Positions 44,820 through 55,993 of a stretch of 64,000 nt of DNA are shown here, in pieces. How positions within the stretch are numbered: position 1 is the stretch's first letter; every line of letters begins with the position of its first letter. Source of the stretch: Gigaspora margarita (lineage: Eukaryota > Glomeromycota > Glomeromycetes > Diversisporales > Gigasporaceae); NCBI GenBank assembly GCA_009809945.1, contig WTPW01001635.1:1-64000 (forward strand), given 5' to 3'. The notes under the pieces were generated by a model. It was not told where the DNA came from. It made no database searches and worked only from the letters and a program-made list of their open reading frames with translations. The position numbers and the translations under genes are program-made.

Positions 44820-46260
44820 GTATATTTGACTTTCTGAAATACCGGGTATAAGCATCCTTAAAAGATAAGTATTTTTCTTTCATTCTTGTTTGCTTTTTCT
44901 TTCTTTGATTTACGCTAATTTTTTCTTTCTATAGGTTTAATAGAGAATAGAATAGAATCAAGTTTGTAGTCACTAAAAAGTTTCGTTTGCAATTGCTGAC
45001 GCCGTCAATGGAGTTAATTCGTCATGGTATTGCCATTGTCAAGATTAGTGTGCTTCTTCATTTCTTGTGAAGTGGTTTCCAATGCGGTCTTGCGTGTAGT
45101 CTTTCGTGTCTTTTTTTTTGGTTTCTTTTTTTTGTTCTAATAAGATAAGTTTCTTGAGGTTTTTTTGTTTGCTTTTTTTTTGATTTGGTTACTGTAACTG
45201 TTACTTAAAGATTCTTTTCTTGTGTTTTTAATAGGGATTCTTTTGCAGTCACTAATAACATTTCTTTTTTGTAGGTTCATATTTCGTTAGGGTGCTGGAA
45301 TAGCGACGATTCAAAAACCAAAACTAGTACAAAAAGATAAGTATCAGTTCTTATGCTTGTCTTTTTTTTCTTGGGTTCTTATTTTTGTTTTACTAATGTT
45401 TCTTTCTCATANGGTCTTGCGTGTAGTCTTTCGTGTCTTTTTTTTTGGTTTCTTTTTTTTGTTCTAATAAGATAAGTATTTTCTTTCATTTTTGTTTGCT
45501 TTTTTTTTCTTTGGTTTAAGCTAATTCTTTCTTTCTGTAGGTTTAATAGAGAATAGAATAGAATCAAGTTTGCAGTCACTAAAAAGTTTCGTTCACAGTT
45601 GCTAACGCTATTAATAGAGTTAATTCGTCGTGGTATTGCCGTTATCAAGATTAGTGTGCTTCTTCGTTTCTTGTGAAGTGGTCTCCAATATGGTCTTGCA
45701 TATAGTCTTTCGTGTCTTTTTTCTTGGTTTCTTTTTTTCATTCTACGAACGGTTCTTTCTTGAGGTTTAGGGTGCTAGAATGGTGATGATTTGGAAACTG
45801 GAACTGGTACAAAAAGATTCTTTTCTTGTTTTTTTTTGAGGGATTCTTTTTTTCGTTCTACTAACATTTCTTTTTTGTAGGTTCATATTTCGTTAGGGTG
45901 CTGGAATAGCGACGATTCAAAAACCAAAACTAGTACAAAAAGATAAGTATCAGTTCTTATGCTTGTCTTTTTTTTCTTGGGTTCTTATTTTTGTTTTACT
46001 AATGTTTCTTTCTCGTAGGTTCATATTTCGTTGGGGTGCTAGAATAGCAATGATTCAAAAACTGGAATTAGTACAGAAAGATAAGTACCAGTTCTTTTGC
46101 TTGTCTTTTTTTTTCTTGGGATCTTTTTTTCTTTTTACTAATGTTTTTTTCTTATAGGTTCATTTTTCACTAGGGTGCTAGAATGGCGACAATTCAGTTA
46201 CCGGAACTGGTACAGAAAGTTAAGTACTAGTCCTTATGGCATTCTTGTAGAATTCAACAG
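44820..46260 (+). repeat. Array of exon/intron-like cassettes in T-rich DNA
   Basis: Two kinds of mixed-base segment alternate with pyrimidine tracts. Type 1 (about 160 bp; 44938-45092 and 45541-45695) starts GTTTAATAGAGAATAGAATA and includes AGTCACTAAAAAGTTTCGTT and GTGTGCTTCTTC. Type 2 (about 65 bp; near 45275, 45765, 45880, 46018, 46159) starts GTTCATATTTCGTTRGGGTG and ends ACAAAAAGATAA or GAAAGTTAA. Each type 2 segment is followed by GTAYYAGT, then a T/C-rich run of 70-80 bp ending TAG or CATAN and the next segment, so the layout is donor, pyrimidine tract, acceptor, exon. No long frame passes through the segments. An ambiguous base at 45412 joins two near-identical blocks, so copy number is uncertain. 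Confidence 0.5.
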
Positions 46261-46680
46261 TACTTTCTTCTATACGTTTTCTTTGCTACTTCTTCTGTGT
46301 AATGTTTTATGTTAGCTTTCGTCTTAGTTTAGTCGCTTGTGTTAAATCGTTTTTGTTGGTGTGGATACTGTTTTAGAATTTTGTTATTTAGAATAGTTAG
46401 GGTTAGAATATTTAGTTAATATTAGTGTTAGGGCGTTTAGTTATAATTAGTTAGGGTTAGGAGTAAAAGTTAGAATAAGTGGTTTTACTTGGTAGTATTC
46501 GCTATTTGATAATATATGTATATGTAAATAAAAATTACATTATTGTATATATATATTATAATATTAAATAAATTATAAAACTGATTTTGCAATATAAATT
46601 AATTAAATTCATTATATGTACTATAATTGGGTATAATAAACCCATTTTTTATTATCAAAATATTAATTGTTTTTATATTG
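46261..46680. other. Mixed-base block with TTAGGG-like motifs
   Basis: AGTTAGGGTTAG (46395), AGTGTTAGGG (46425) and TTAGTTAGGGTTAGGAG (46448) follow the cassette array. The same order, cassette-like DNA then TTAGGG motifs, is inside the hAT element at 11236-12942. No protein frame. Confidence 0.4.
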
Positions 46681-46990
46681 ATTATATATCGATTATTAAC
46701 TATCATGGATATGTTTCGATTATAATCACTATCAATATATTGGTTATATATTGATTACTAATTATCATAGATATATATCGATACTAAATACCCCTACCGA
46801 TTTTTATCGATAGTAATAATAATCAATATATATCTGATATAGATAGTAATCGATAAATATTTGATAAGATATATATCGATTAATATCTATATCAGATATA
46901 TATCAATTACTATCACTATCGATAAAAATCAGCAGGGGTATTTAGTATCGATATATATCTGAACAGTTAGTAATCGATATATATTTATAT
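46680..46990. repeat. Palindrome of ATATATCGAT and GGGGTATTTAGTATC units
   Basis: ATCGATACTAAATACCCCTA (46776) faces AGGGGTATTTAGTATCGAT (46934), with TTTTTATCGATAG and CTATCGATAAAAA inside. Related to the edge of the element at 9111-9645 and to its centre (AGTAATCGATATATAT, ATAAAATTTGCTGATG). Confidence 0.55.
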
Positions 46991-47107
46991 ATAAAATTTG
47001 CTGATGTACGATATAAAAAATTAATTTTTACTATTTAAAATTTTTTTTAATTTGAAATATATCGGGTACTCGACAAATACAGTATTAACTAGCAATAGAC
47101 ATCTATA

Positions 47108-47202
47108 GCGCATATATGCAATGGTGGGAATAAAAGTAAATTTCTGGTTATTCTCATAGTTAGAACTTAATTTTTATTTCCACCATATTGCATATATGCG
47201 CA
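47108..47202. mobile_element. 95-bp hairpin MITE
   Basis: GCGCATATATGCAATGGTGG faces CCACCATATTGCATATATGC, with GGAATAAAA inside both arms. No gene. Confidence 0.6.
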
Positions 47203-47209
47203 GGAAACA

Positions 47210-47500
47210 ATAAATAAATAAATAAATAAAGCAAACACGTTTTAAATTTCTAATTATTTTTTTTATTTTATTTTATTTTATTTTTATTTTTTTATTACTT
47301 TTTATTTTTGATTTTTTTTAACGCTTTTTTTATTAGCTCTTTGTCTATGAATATAAAAAATAAAATAAAAAACTACATAAATTTATATAAATACAGTATC
47401 TTTAAATAACTTAATATGTACATGTATTGTTTCTGGTTTAGCGCGACTGTGTCATGCAGCAACAATATATTATTATTATTATTATTTTTTACCATTTTTA

Positions 47501-47562
<62 letters not shown>

Positions 47563-48545
47563 TTTGGATTTTTTATTTTTTTTTATTAGGTTTTTTTTTA
47601 AATTTTTTATTTTTTTTATTTTATTTACCGATTTTTTTTTATTTTTGTTTTTTTTTTAATTTTTTTTCTTTTATTGTTTTTTTTTTNNNNNNNNNNNNNN
47701 NNNNNNNNNNNNNNNNNNNNNNNNNNNNNNNNNNNNNNNNNNNNNNNNNNNNNNNNNNNNNNNNNNNNNNNNNNNNNNNNNNNNNNNNNNNNNNNNNNNN
47801 NNNNNNNNNNNNNNNNNNNNNNNNNNNNNNNNNNNNNNNNNNNNNNNNNNNNNNNNNNNNNNNNNNNNNNNNNNNNNNNNNNNNNNNNNNNNNNNNNNNN
47901 NNNNNNNNNNNNNNNNNNNNNNNNNNNNNNNNNNNNNNNNNNNNNNNNNNNNNNNNNNNNNNNNNNNNNNNNNNNNNNNNNNNNNNNNNNNNNNNNTCAG
48001 TTTTTTTATATTTATTTATTTATTTATTTTTTAAATAATTTTAAAATTTTTTAATTTTTTTTTGCTTTTTTTTTATTTTTATTTAAATAATTTTTAATTT
48101 TTTTTATTTTTAAAATGATTTTTTTAATTTTTTTTATTTATTTAATTTTTTTTTATTTTTTATTTATTTAATTTTATTTTTTTAATTATCGTTACTTTTT
48201 TTTAATTATAATTTTATTTTTTTTTTTAATAACGTTTTTTTAATTTTTATTATTATTAAATAATTTTCTTTTTAAATTTTTTTTTATTTTTAAATTTTTT
48301 TTTTATTTTAACGTTTTTAATTTTTTTAATTTTTTTTTCGTCTATAGTAAATCTAGATTAGATCTTCATGTGATTTTTTTTTATTATATATATTTATTTT
48401 TTTTCATCTTTTTTTTACTTTTTTTCTATTTATACTTTTTATTTTTTTTATTTTTACTACATATTATTATTATTTATTATTATTAATTTATTTTTTTATT
48501 TAATAATTTATAAGTTTTTTTTAAAAATTATATTATAACTTATTT
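47210..48545. repeat. Low-complexity T-rich and (ATT)n DNA with a 310-base assembly gap
   Basis: Poly-T with ATTTT units; (ATT)n at 47469-47560; N-run 47687-47996. The gap is bounded by poly-T on both sides, so it probably hides more of the same. A translated frame across the gap is an artefact. Confidence 0.8.
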
Positions 48546-49490
48546 GTTATTTTGTAATTTTTCCTGTTACACTTCTCAGGAAATAATTTTGTCATTGGTG
48601 TCATCCAGTTTGGAGCCATCTTTCTTTGTCATTGGTGCTATCCATTTCAGAGCAACTTCTTGTAACTACTTTCGGCGCTGTTGGTGTTGGTGTCATCTAT
48701 TTCGGTGTGTGCATTTTTTCGTTGTTTGCGTCATTATTTTTATCGCATTTTAGTTTGAATACTAACTTTCACGTTTTCAGTTTCAGATTTTGGCATTGGA
48801 ATCATTAGTCAGTGCTTCGTCGTTGGTATCGACCATTTCAGTATATTATTCGTCACTGGTGGCATTGGTGTTTTTTCTTTTTCATCATATTTTGTTGATG
48901 CACCCTAGTTCTAAATACTACTCTTTAGTTTTTCTCTTTTTTTTAGGTTCTTTGAGTGATTTCGTGATTGTCTTAGCTGATTTCAACGTTACTTTGGGTA
49001 TGTTTTAGAGATTCATTTTGGGTGCCTGTTAGTTGTTTTGGACATTTCTTATATGACTACATGGTGTCTTGTCGCTGATTTTGACATTGTTTTGAGTGTG
49101 TTTTAGGGTTCTTTGTCATAGATTTCGTTTTGGGTGCCATGTCAGTTTTCTTGGGTGCTCTTTGTGCGAGTTCATGGTTGTCTCATAAAGTGTCTTGTCG
49201 TCAATTTTGATATTGGTTTGGTATGTTTTGAAGGGTCTTGTAGATTTTACTTTGGGTATATTATTAGTTTTCTTGGGCATTTTTGTGTAGCTTTATTGTA
49301 GCTTTGTAGTCACTTTAGATGTTTTGTCACTGATTTGTTGAACTTTTTCTTTTTTTTTACAATCATATTCATTGGGTATTTTTTGCTTTTGTTAGAATTG
49401 TATTATCACTAGTGTTTCATTAGTTATTTGCTATAGGATTTTTTATTAGATTCCAAATTGTAACTGATTTGTTTTATAATAAATAAATAA
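48546..49490 (+). repeat. Degenerate GT-rich repeat block
   Basis: Two repeat types. 48585-48860 repeats TTGTCATTGGTGYCATCCA, TTTCRG and GAGC-like boxes. 48950-49330 repeats about every 110-125 bp: GTTTTGGGTGCC..TTAGTTTTCTTGGGCATTT..GTCTTGTCGCTGATTTTGA. Pyrimidine tracts with AG ends separate some units. It closes with TGATTTGTTTTATAATAAAT, like a transcript end; the hAT element 11236-12942 has a similar TGTATTTGAAATAATAAAT. Frames of 60-72 codons here overlap one another and look like repeat products. Confidence 0.45.
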
Positions 49491-49691
49491 AAAAAAAATA
49501 AAATTTTTATTAAATTGCTTTATATTATTATTATAGCAAAGTGATAATTAAGTGATTGTAAAAAATATATGAATATTCAAATTTATTTTTTCCCACTTTA
49601 GTACTTTATATTGGGTACATATCGGGTACATGATGTATTACAGAATTTATATATGCGATATATATATAGCATGTATACGGCATGTATACTA
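49490..49691. other. AT-rich spacer with ATCGGGTAC motifs
   Basis: ATTGGGTACATATCGGGTAC at 49612. No gene. Confidence 0.4.
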
Positions 49692-50345
49692 TCCCTTAGA
49701 TTGTAGTAGGACACAGACAAATTTGCCTGTGTTTTTGCACTTTTTTTGCTCTGATTTACTTTTTTTAAATATCAAGATAATTAAATAAAACTTTGTACAA
49801 TTATATTTAAAAATAAGGATTACTTTTTTGCAAAATTAGTTTTTATATTGTAAGAAAAAAATTTTAAGTTATATATAAGCTAGAAATAGATATTTTTAAG
49901 AAAAAAATTTTTTAAAAAATTTTATCACAATTTCTCTGTAATCTTATTTAGTTTTAGTTTTAAAGCTATAGTTCTTAAGACAATATTGTAGTTTATATAA
50001 AGAATGATAACTTTTATTATTGCAACTTTAATGATTTATTTGTAAAAATCAAGACTTGTATTAGAAGTAAAAGTTTTTTTTATAAACAGGAACATATAAA
50101 ATTTAAGAAAATCTAAAGAAAATTTTAATAGTAAAAATGCTAATACAAGAACTTTAAACTTTGATTATACTAAAGTTTTCTAATAATTTTAAAAAATTTT
50201 TATAACAAAGTTACTAAAACAAAACTCAAAGAATATTTTTTACTTAGAAAAGGTATAGCTAAAATTAATATTTAAAATTTTATTAAAATTTTATTAAAAT
50301 TTTTAAAATACGCAGGCAAATTTGTCTGTGTTACAATCTAAGGGA
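49692..50345. mobile_element. 650-680 bp TA-flanked element family D, copy 4
   Basis: Left TCCCTTAGATTGTAG...CACAGACAAATTTGCCTGTG; right CGCAGGCAAATTTGTCTGTG, TTACAATCTAAGGGA; TA outside both (49690-49691, 50346-50347). Interior TAGTTTATATAAAGAATGAT and GGAACATATAAAATTTAAG. No gene. Confidence 0.7.
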
Positions 50346-51079
50346 TATGTGTACTATATTTGTCTGATATGTGTCCGATATCCTGTATGAACTCTACATA
50401 TATCGGGTATGTGTATAAATATATTCTATACATATCGGTTACATATCATATATATATTATATATATATCAGGTACCCAATATTATACCAATATGTATAAT
50501 TTTGATTTTTGGAACACAAATTAATCAGTACATATAATATTTCAATATTGTTAAATCATACTACTGGTGCTAAACACCAGTAAATTAATCATATGATCTT
50601 TATTAATTACATATAATATATATATATACTATAGAGCATATATATTACGCAAACCAATCAGATTTCAGGATCTTGTATAACATAATACAATCAAAACAAA
50701 TATTCATTTTATTAAAATTGCTTATTACTCAAAATCTGCATAGGAAACCACCTTTTGTGCTTTAACAAAAATGGTTTTCAAGAATGATTTTATTATATAA
50801 CTGCCAAACTCTAACCCTAAATCTGCAGTGCTCAACCTAACCCTAAGCTTTATTGATACAGATGATCTACAGATGACATATCACTTGCGTTGTATATAAT
50901 TTAACTACATATTTTTATTTATGCTGCAATAGATCTAAAATTGATCAAATACTTGAAAATCATATTTGGCTAGCTTGTATGCATTTAATTACAAATATAG
51001 CTTCTGAATAAAGCCACAATTTCCATAATATAGTATAGTAATAGATGCAAAATAGTAGTATAGACAATACTGCTAAAAT

Positions 51080-54000
51080 TTAAAGCTTTTGATTTAAGCA
51101 AGTTTGAGCGTTGTGACTCTTCTGGTGACAAATTCCACATTGTCTTGATTTATCTTTGTAAATCATGTAAAAAAAAAAAAAAAGAATTAAATGCATATTG
51201 ATTTATAATTTGTACGCATAGTATATTAATAAAATTAAAATACATTACCCATTCTTGTTTCTTCCAGAATTTTTTCACCAGAGTTAAATAACAATTCTTC
51301 ATAGTTTTCATAATTTTCTGAGCAAGTACGTGTGTTATGGCCTTTCTTGTGGCAAATTCTATATTGCCTTAATTTATCATTATTATTTCGACTAGTTTTG
51401 GCTTGTAAAAAATGTAAATTAAATATATAAATATAAGCTTATATAAAATTGAATCAAAACTAGCACATACCTGCTTCCATCTCTTCATCATCAGATAATG
51501 AATTCTCATAACTTTTATCTTCCAAACAAGTTTGTGCATTATGACCTTTTCGATGACAGATATTACACTGCCTTGTCATTGTTTTATCATCATACTTATG
51601 ACTAGCACTAGGCTCTTTTTTTGTAATGCATAAAAAAGAAAATATGCAAGCACATAGATTACACAAAAAAAAAATCGAATACCTGTTCTAATTTCCATAT
51701 TATTGAACTTTATTCTTTTTTTCCTATTGTCTCTTATATTCATAACATTGTTAAAAACCTTTCTCTTTTAGATTTTCACCCCTTCAGTTTAATACTAATA
51801 GGATTACTAATAGTATAAGCAAATTTGATAAATTCAATAAAATTATTATTTTGACCTAAATTTTTTCTGTTTTTTTTTTGCTATTTCATTTTCCATTTCT
51901 TCAATAAGCTTCAAATGTATTTTATAAAGTTCTTCTGCTCGGCCTGTTGAAATAGCTAAATCAAGTACTTTTTTTATTAATCCAAAACCTCTTCCCCACT
52001 GTTGCTTAAATGTAAGTTCATGACAAACTTCCTCTGTGAATACATGTCATTCATGAATACCCTCCAGGTGTAAAAATTCTATTTGATTATTGAATTCTAA
52101 TATGCTAAGATTTCCATTTAGAACAGTTGCAATTGTAAGTTCATTAAATATTGAATTTTCCACTGTATCAATATACCAATGTTGAGATACAAGACCTATA
52201 TGAAATTTTGTATTTGCTAAGACAAGCATAGTTGAAAAAATGGTAGCATGCAAGACCACAGTTAACCAGCGTCAAACACATACAAAGATAAGCAGCATTA
52301 TCATATAGAACAATGAAATTCTCTAATTTTTTATCAATAGAATTAATATGTCAAATTTCATGAATTTTAGTTAATCCAATATCTGTGATTAAGTCTTCAA
52401 GTTCAATCATACTTGTGTCGAACATACTTTCAGAAAATATATTGTTCAGCGATTCATTATGAGGCGTCTGCAACAAAAAAAAAATAGCCACTTTTTCATT
52501 AATTACATACTCGATAACATCCAATAATTAATAATCTACTAACCTGTTTTCTAGTTTCTTCATTCCAACTAATTATACAATACTGGTGATGTATACTGCG
52601 ATTCATCTTATTTTGTTGAAGTTTTAGAATTGCAGGTATTAAAAAATGTTAATATATTTCATTAACTTTTTTGAAATACCAGTTATGGCAGCCTTCTTTT
52701 TTGTTCATTAGAAATTTACTAATAGCATCATTTAAATTTACAAAACAACCCTCTTTTATTAGCAACCTTTCAATAGTATGATCAAGTTCCAAAAGTGAAA
52801 TGTGCTATTCACATTGTTTTTAATTATGCTATTGTAAGATTCAACATGTTGAGTACTTTGTACTCTAGCATTAATAGCACATTGGGTAAAACACAGTGCT
52901 TAGGATCTCTATATAGGTATAACTGATGTTGCAAGTAATTAGTGGCATCACATATTCTTGTACTAATAGGAACTATCTTTTTTCAAAATTGTCTTCACAC
53001 AATAGTTACAGGCATGGCAAAAACTAGCAAAAAATTTATTCTATTTTTTGCCATGATATTTACTAAGAAAATGTTTTTTTAAATTTTTACGAATATGAAA
53101 AAGGCAAAAATAGTGCTTAGTTGTTGGCCAAAAGCTTTTTGCTGCTGCTATAGGACCCCGAAATATACATAGATAGGTCAGGTTAATTATAGGGTTACTA
53201 AAAAAGGAAAGATCTGCAAAAAAAACTTCAAAAATAAGCAAAAAATTACTATAAATAGAAAAGATCTGCATAAAAAACCTCAAAAATAAGCAAACTCATA
53301 CCTGACCTATCTATGTATATTTCGGGGTCCTGCTGCTATTATTGCAGGATCAGCATCTGTGTAAAGTAATGATGGTACAAATCTGCTTGTTGCCCTATTA
53401 AGACTATCAAATAGCCAAGAAAATGTTTCTTTTATCTCATCAGAGACTAGAGCAGTAGCTCCAAGTCAAGATTGATTATAATTATCTATTAAGATGACTA
53501 CACATAAGATTATTAAATATCTATTAGTTTTCACCATTGTGTCAAGTAATACTATATCCCAAAAATGACTCCACAATTGCAATTGACTTGGCCTTATTCA
53601 ACAAAGAGCTGTAAGATGGTTGTCTTTGCTTTTGAAATGTGCATTCATATGAAAAGTTAAATTTTCTTGTTTTTGCTTTACAAGCTCAAGATACATTGAA
53701 CCTGCATCACTAATAACTCTCTTTTCACGTCTAATTGCTTGAACCATGTTATAAACATTATAGGAATAAATCTATTTTTTTTGGATTTTTATACTGTAGA
53801 ACCTTGACTATAGCACCAAAATGAACTCCTGATGCTACAAGAAGCCTCACTTCATTACACATTTCTGCAGAAAGTTTACAGTAGTGAGAAGCAACTATAT
53901 CAATATCCTTTATGAGCTTATGATTATGTTGGCCTTCAATCTTTGTAATGTAAACCAAATTATCTTTTTTCTGATGATATGTATTATATGAAACTTGCAA

Positions 54001-54738
54001 TTTTCTGCATAATGTCCTTTATTACGACCTTTAACTATGTGGGCTTTTTTTCGTGAAATATATTTTTGATCTTTCATATACTTATAAACATAGCGATAAG
54101 GTATTTCATCCTCCTTATCTTTTTCGCTATATGTAATCGTAAATGTGAACTCATATTCTAATCCATGACTATGAAGCTATCTTAAAAAAAAAAAAAAGTT
54201 AATTACAATCAGAAAAAAACAATAATACTTGTTTATGGATTTTCTAGTTACTTATCGAGTTCTTTCCAATTATTAAAGCTCATTTTTAGGGCAACTGGAT
54301 ATAATGGATCTGACTCTCCACTATCTTCATCTTTGTTATTAGTTTCAATTTCTAGTAATCCATTAGTGTTAGTAATTTTTGAAGCCTCATGTGTAATTGA
54401 CTGGTCAAAATCATCTTCTAGAACAGTTAAATGAAGTAGTTTCGTGTCTTCATCAACTTCTAAAAAGTCTTCACAAAATAACAAGTCTCTGAGATCAGTT
54501 CGTTGTATATTTTTATATGAATTTAGCTGATCAAAATTATTATCCGTTTTATAGGCATTTTGTGAACTACATACTTCAACTATAGATTCATCTCTACTAT
54601 TGTCTATGGTGTCAAATAACCAATAGGTCCAAGAAAATTCTATGCTATTATCAAAGATAGTGGCATAATCACCACCAATATTAGATGGTGAAGAGAATAA
54701 AGGAAGTTATGTGTTTTTAATAATGGTATTATTGTTCA
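51080..54738 (-). pseudogene. FAR1-type Mutator transposase with three tandem zinc-knuckle exons
   Basis: Minus strand. Exon 1 starts near 54738 (MNNNTIIKNT) and ends SDPLYPVALKMSFNNWKELD at about 54250; a GTAACT..AAG intron leads to HSHGLEYEFTFTITYSEKDK, the FAR1-like DNA-binding region, continuing KDNLVYITKIEGQHNHKL. The catalytic core shows LLDTMVKTNRY (first Asp region) and LYTDADPAII (second Asp), then HYFCLFHIRKNLKKHF (53047-53108), split by a MITE at 53152-53331. Then LTFKQQWGRGFGLIKKVLDL (about 51960-52015). Three C-terminal exons about 205-225 bp apart each code a CX2CX4HX4C knuckle: CNICHRKGHNAQTC (51536-51577), a copy without the first Cys (YRICHKKGHNTRTC), and CGICHQKSHNAQTC; the stop is at 51080. 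Breaks: TAA early in exon 1, Trp to TAG at the second exon start, a lost base near 53990, TGA for Arg near 51770, and more. Dead, but old parts of the family are all present. Confidence 0.8.
53152..53331. mobile_element. 180-bp MITE inside the Mutator catalytic domain
   Basis: Ends AGGACCCCGAAATATACATA and the inverse, 31 bp long with AGATAGGTCAGG inside. GCTGCTAT flanks both (53144-53151, 53332-53339), a perfect 8-bp duplication. Removing the insertion rejoins TDADPAIIAAA with AKSFWPTTKHYF. The interior repeats AAAGATCTGCAWAAAAAAC twice. hAT-type by duplication length. Confidence 0.8.
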
Positions 54739-54916
54739 TTATAAACTATTCTAACCTGTACTAGATGAAATAAGAAGTACAAAAAGAACGAACAAGCAAG
54801 CATGATGCTATTTATATGATCTGACCTAATTACATTATCATAATTTAATTTTATAAAGCAGTAATCATTTGTATTACATCATGCAAAAAAAACATATAGT
54901 GTTCAACACTACTAGT

Positions 54917-55724
54917 TTGATATATAATTTTTGTAATATTTTATTTAAATAAATTTATTTTGTATTATAAATAAAATTTAAGGTACAACAAAGGGGTAGC
55001 TTATTTCAAATTTATAACAATAAATAACTATGTTGTATTACTATAAGTTACTGAAAATATGCTACCTTTTTTTTGGCCAATTTTGAACACAAAAAATCAG
55101 AAGTAGCTTATAAAGTAATTTTTGGTCAATTGATTATAATTGCTACATAGTAAAGTTATAATTTTATTATATAAATTGATTATAAATACTTAGAATAGAG
55201 AATATGTAGATCAATTTTTATATGATATATATGGCAAATCAAAACCTTGTATAAAGAATAAAAATATGTCACTAATAAAAATTTTCAAGAACACAATTAA
55301 TTTTTTTCAAAATTTTATATTTTTATAGATTAAAATATGCTTTTTCTAAAGATATAAATTTTAATAAACAAATTATTTTAAAAAAGTATACTTGTATATA
55401 TTATTTAGTTTGCTACAGTAGCCTCAAATTTGCTAGAGTTACACAAAATTGTTAATTTTGATTAGCTAGATTATATGGTTATCATATGATCTTTGTAAAC
55501 AAAAAATCAATACCCAATCTCTAACTATATATTTCTCAGCGATTATCTAACCAATATTAATGATTTTACTACTATTAGAATCACAAATACCTATTCTACA
55601 ACTTCTAAAATAAATTTTAAAATAACTTATTTAATAAAATTTTCTTTGATTTTAAAAAGAAAAAATTTTTGCCATCAAGATCATATAAAAAATAATCTAC
55701 ATATCCTCTACCTTAAATAAACTT
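54917..55724. other. TA-MITE end fragment (minus) and AT-rich spacer
   Basis: 54995-55200: GGGGTAGCTTATTTC, CTGAAAATATGCTACC, then TTTTGAACACAAAAAATCA and TTGCTACATAGTAAAG, the right half of the AATAAGCTACC MITE in minus orientation. Beyond 55200 only AT-rich DNA; 55555-55610 shares ATGATTTTACTACTATTAGA and CTACAACTT with 13619-13670. Confidence 0.45.
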
Positions 55725-55771
55725 ATTATAAGATCAAAATATATATATTCTGAAATTTTTATATAAAAGGA

Positions 55772-55914
55772 GTGACAAAAATCAGGTGATTTTTTAGGAA
55801 GGGAGGGAGTAAAAAAAGTTAAAATTATATATAAAAACCTGACTATATATATATTAAAGAAGAGGGAGAGGGGGTAGGCCTCTGATAAAAAATAATCAGG
55901 TAATTAATGACATG
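55772..55914 (+). repeat. 143-150 bp repeat family C, copy 3
   Basis: TGACAAAAATCAGGTGATTT to ATAATCAGGTAATTAATGAC, with GGAAGGGAGGGAG and GGGGGTAGGCC between. Best preserved of the three copies. Inserted in the TA-MITE. Confidence 0.65.
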
Positions 55915-55993
55915 ACTCTAACTCAAATAATTTTTATTATTTGACTTTTAATTTTTATGTTCAATAAATATGTTTTTTTAAAAAAAAATCAAT

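Larger units (their letters stand above)
50560..54916 (-). mobile_element. Mutator-like element (FAR1-type), decayed
   Basis: Hairpin-like ends ACTACTGGTGCTAAACACCA (50560 onward) and, inverted, ACTAGTAGTGTTGAACACTA (ending 54916), bounding one minus-strand transposase gene (51080-54738). The same end hairpin is at 23790-23968. A 9-bp target duplication could not be read. About 50346-51079 is the 3' non-coding side and has CTAACCCTAA (50808) and AACCTAACCCTAAGC (50837). Confidence 0.6.

Noticed and set aside
44820-46260. Non-canonical AT..AG introns (AAAG|ATAAGT)
   Set aside because: A normal GT donor (TAA|GTAYYA) exists four bases later in every unit, so no unusual intron class is needed.
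47674-48054. 126-codon frame
   Set aside because: Spans the N gap; artefact.
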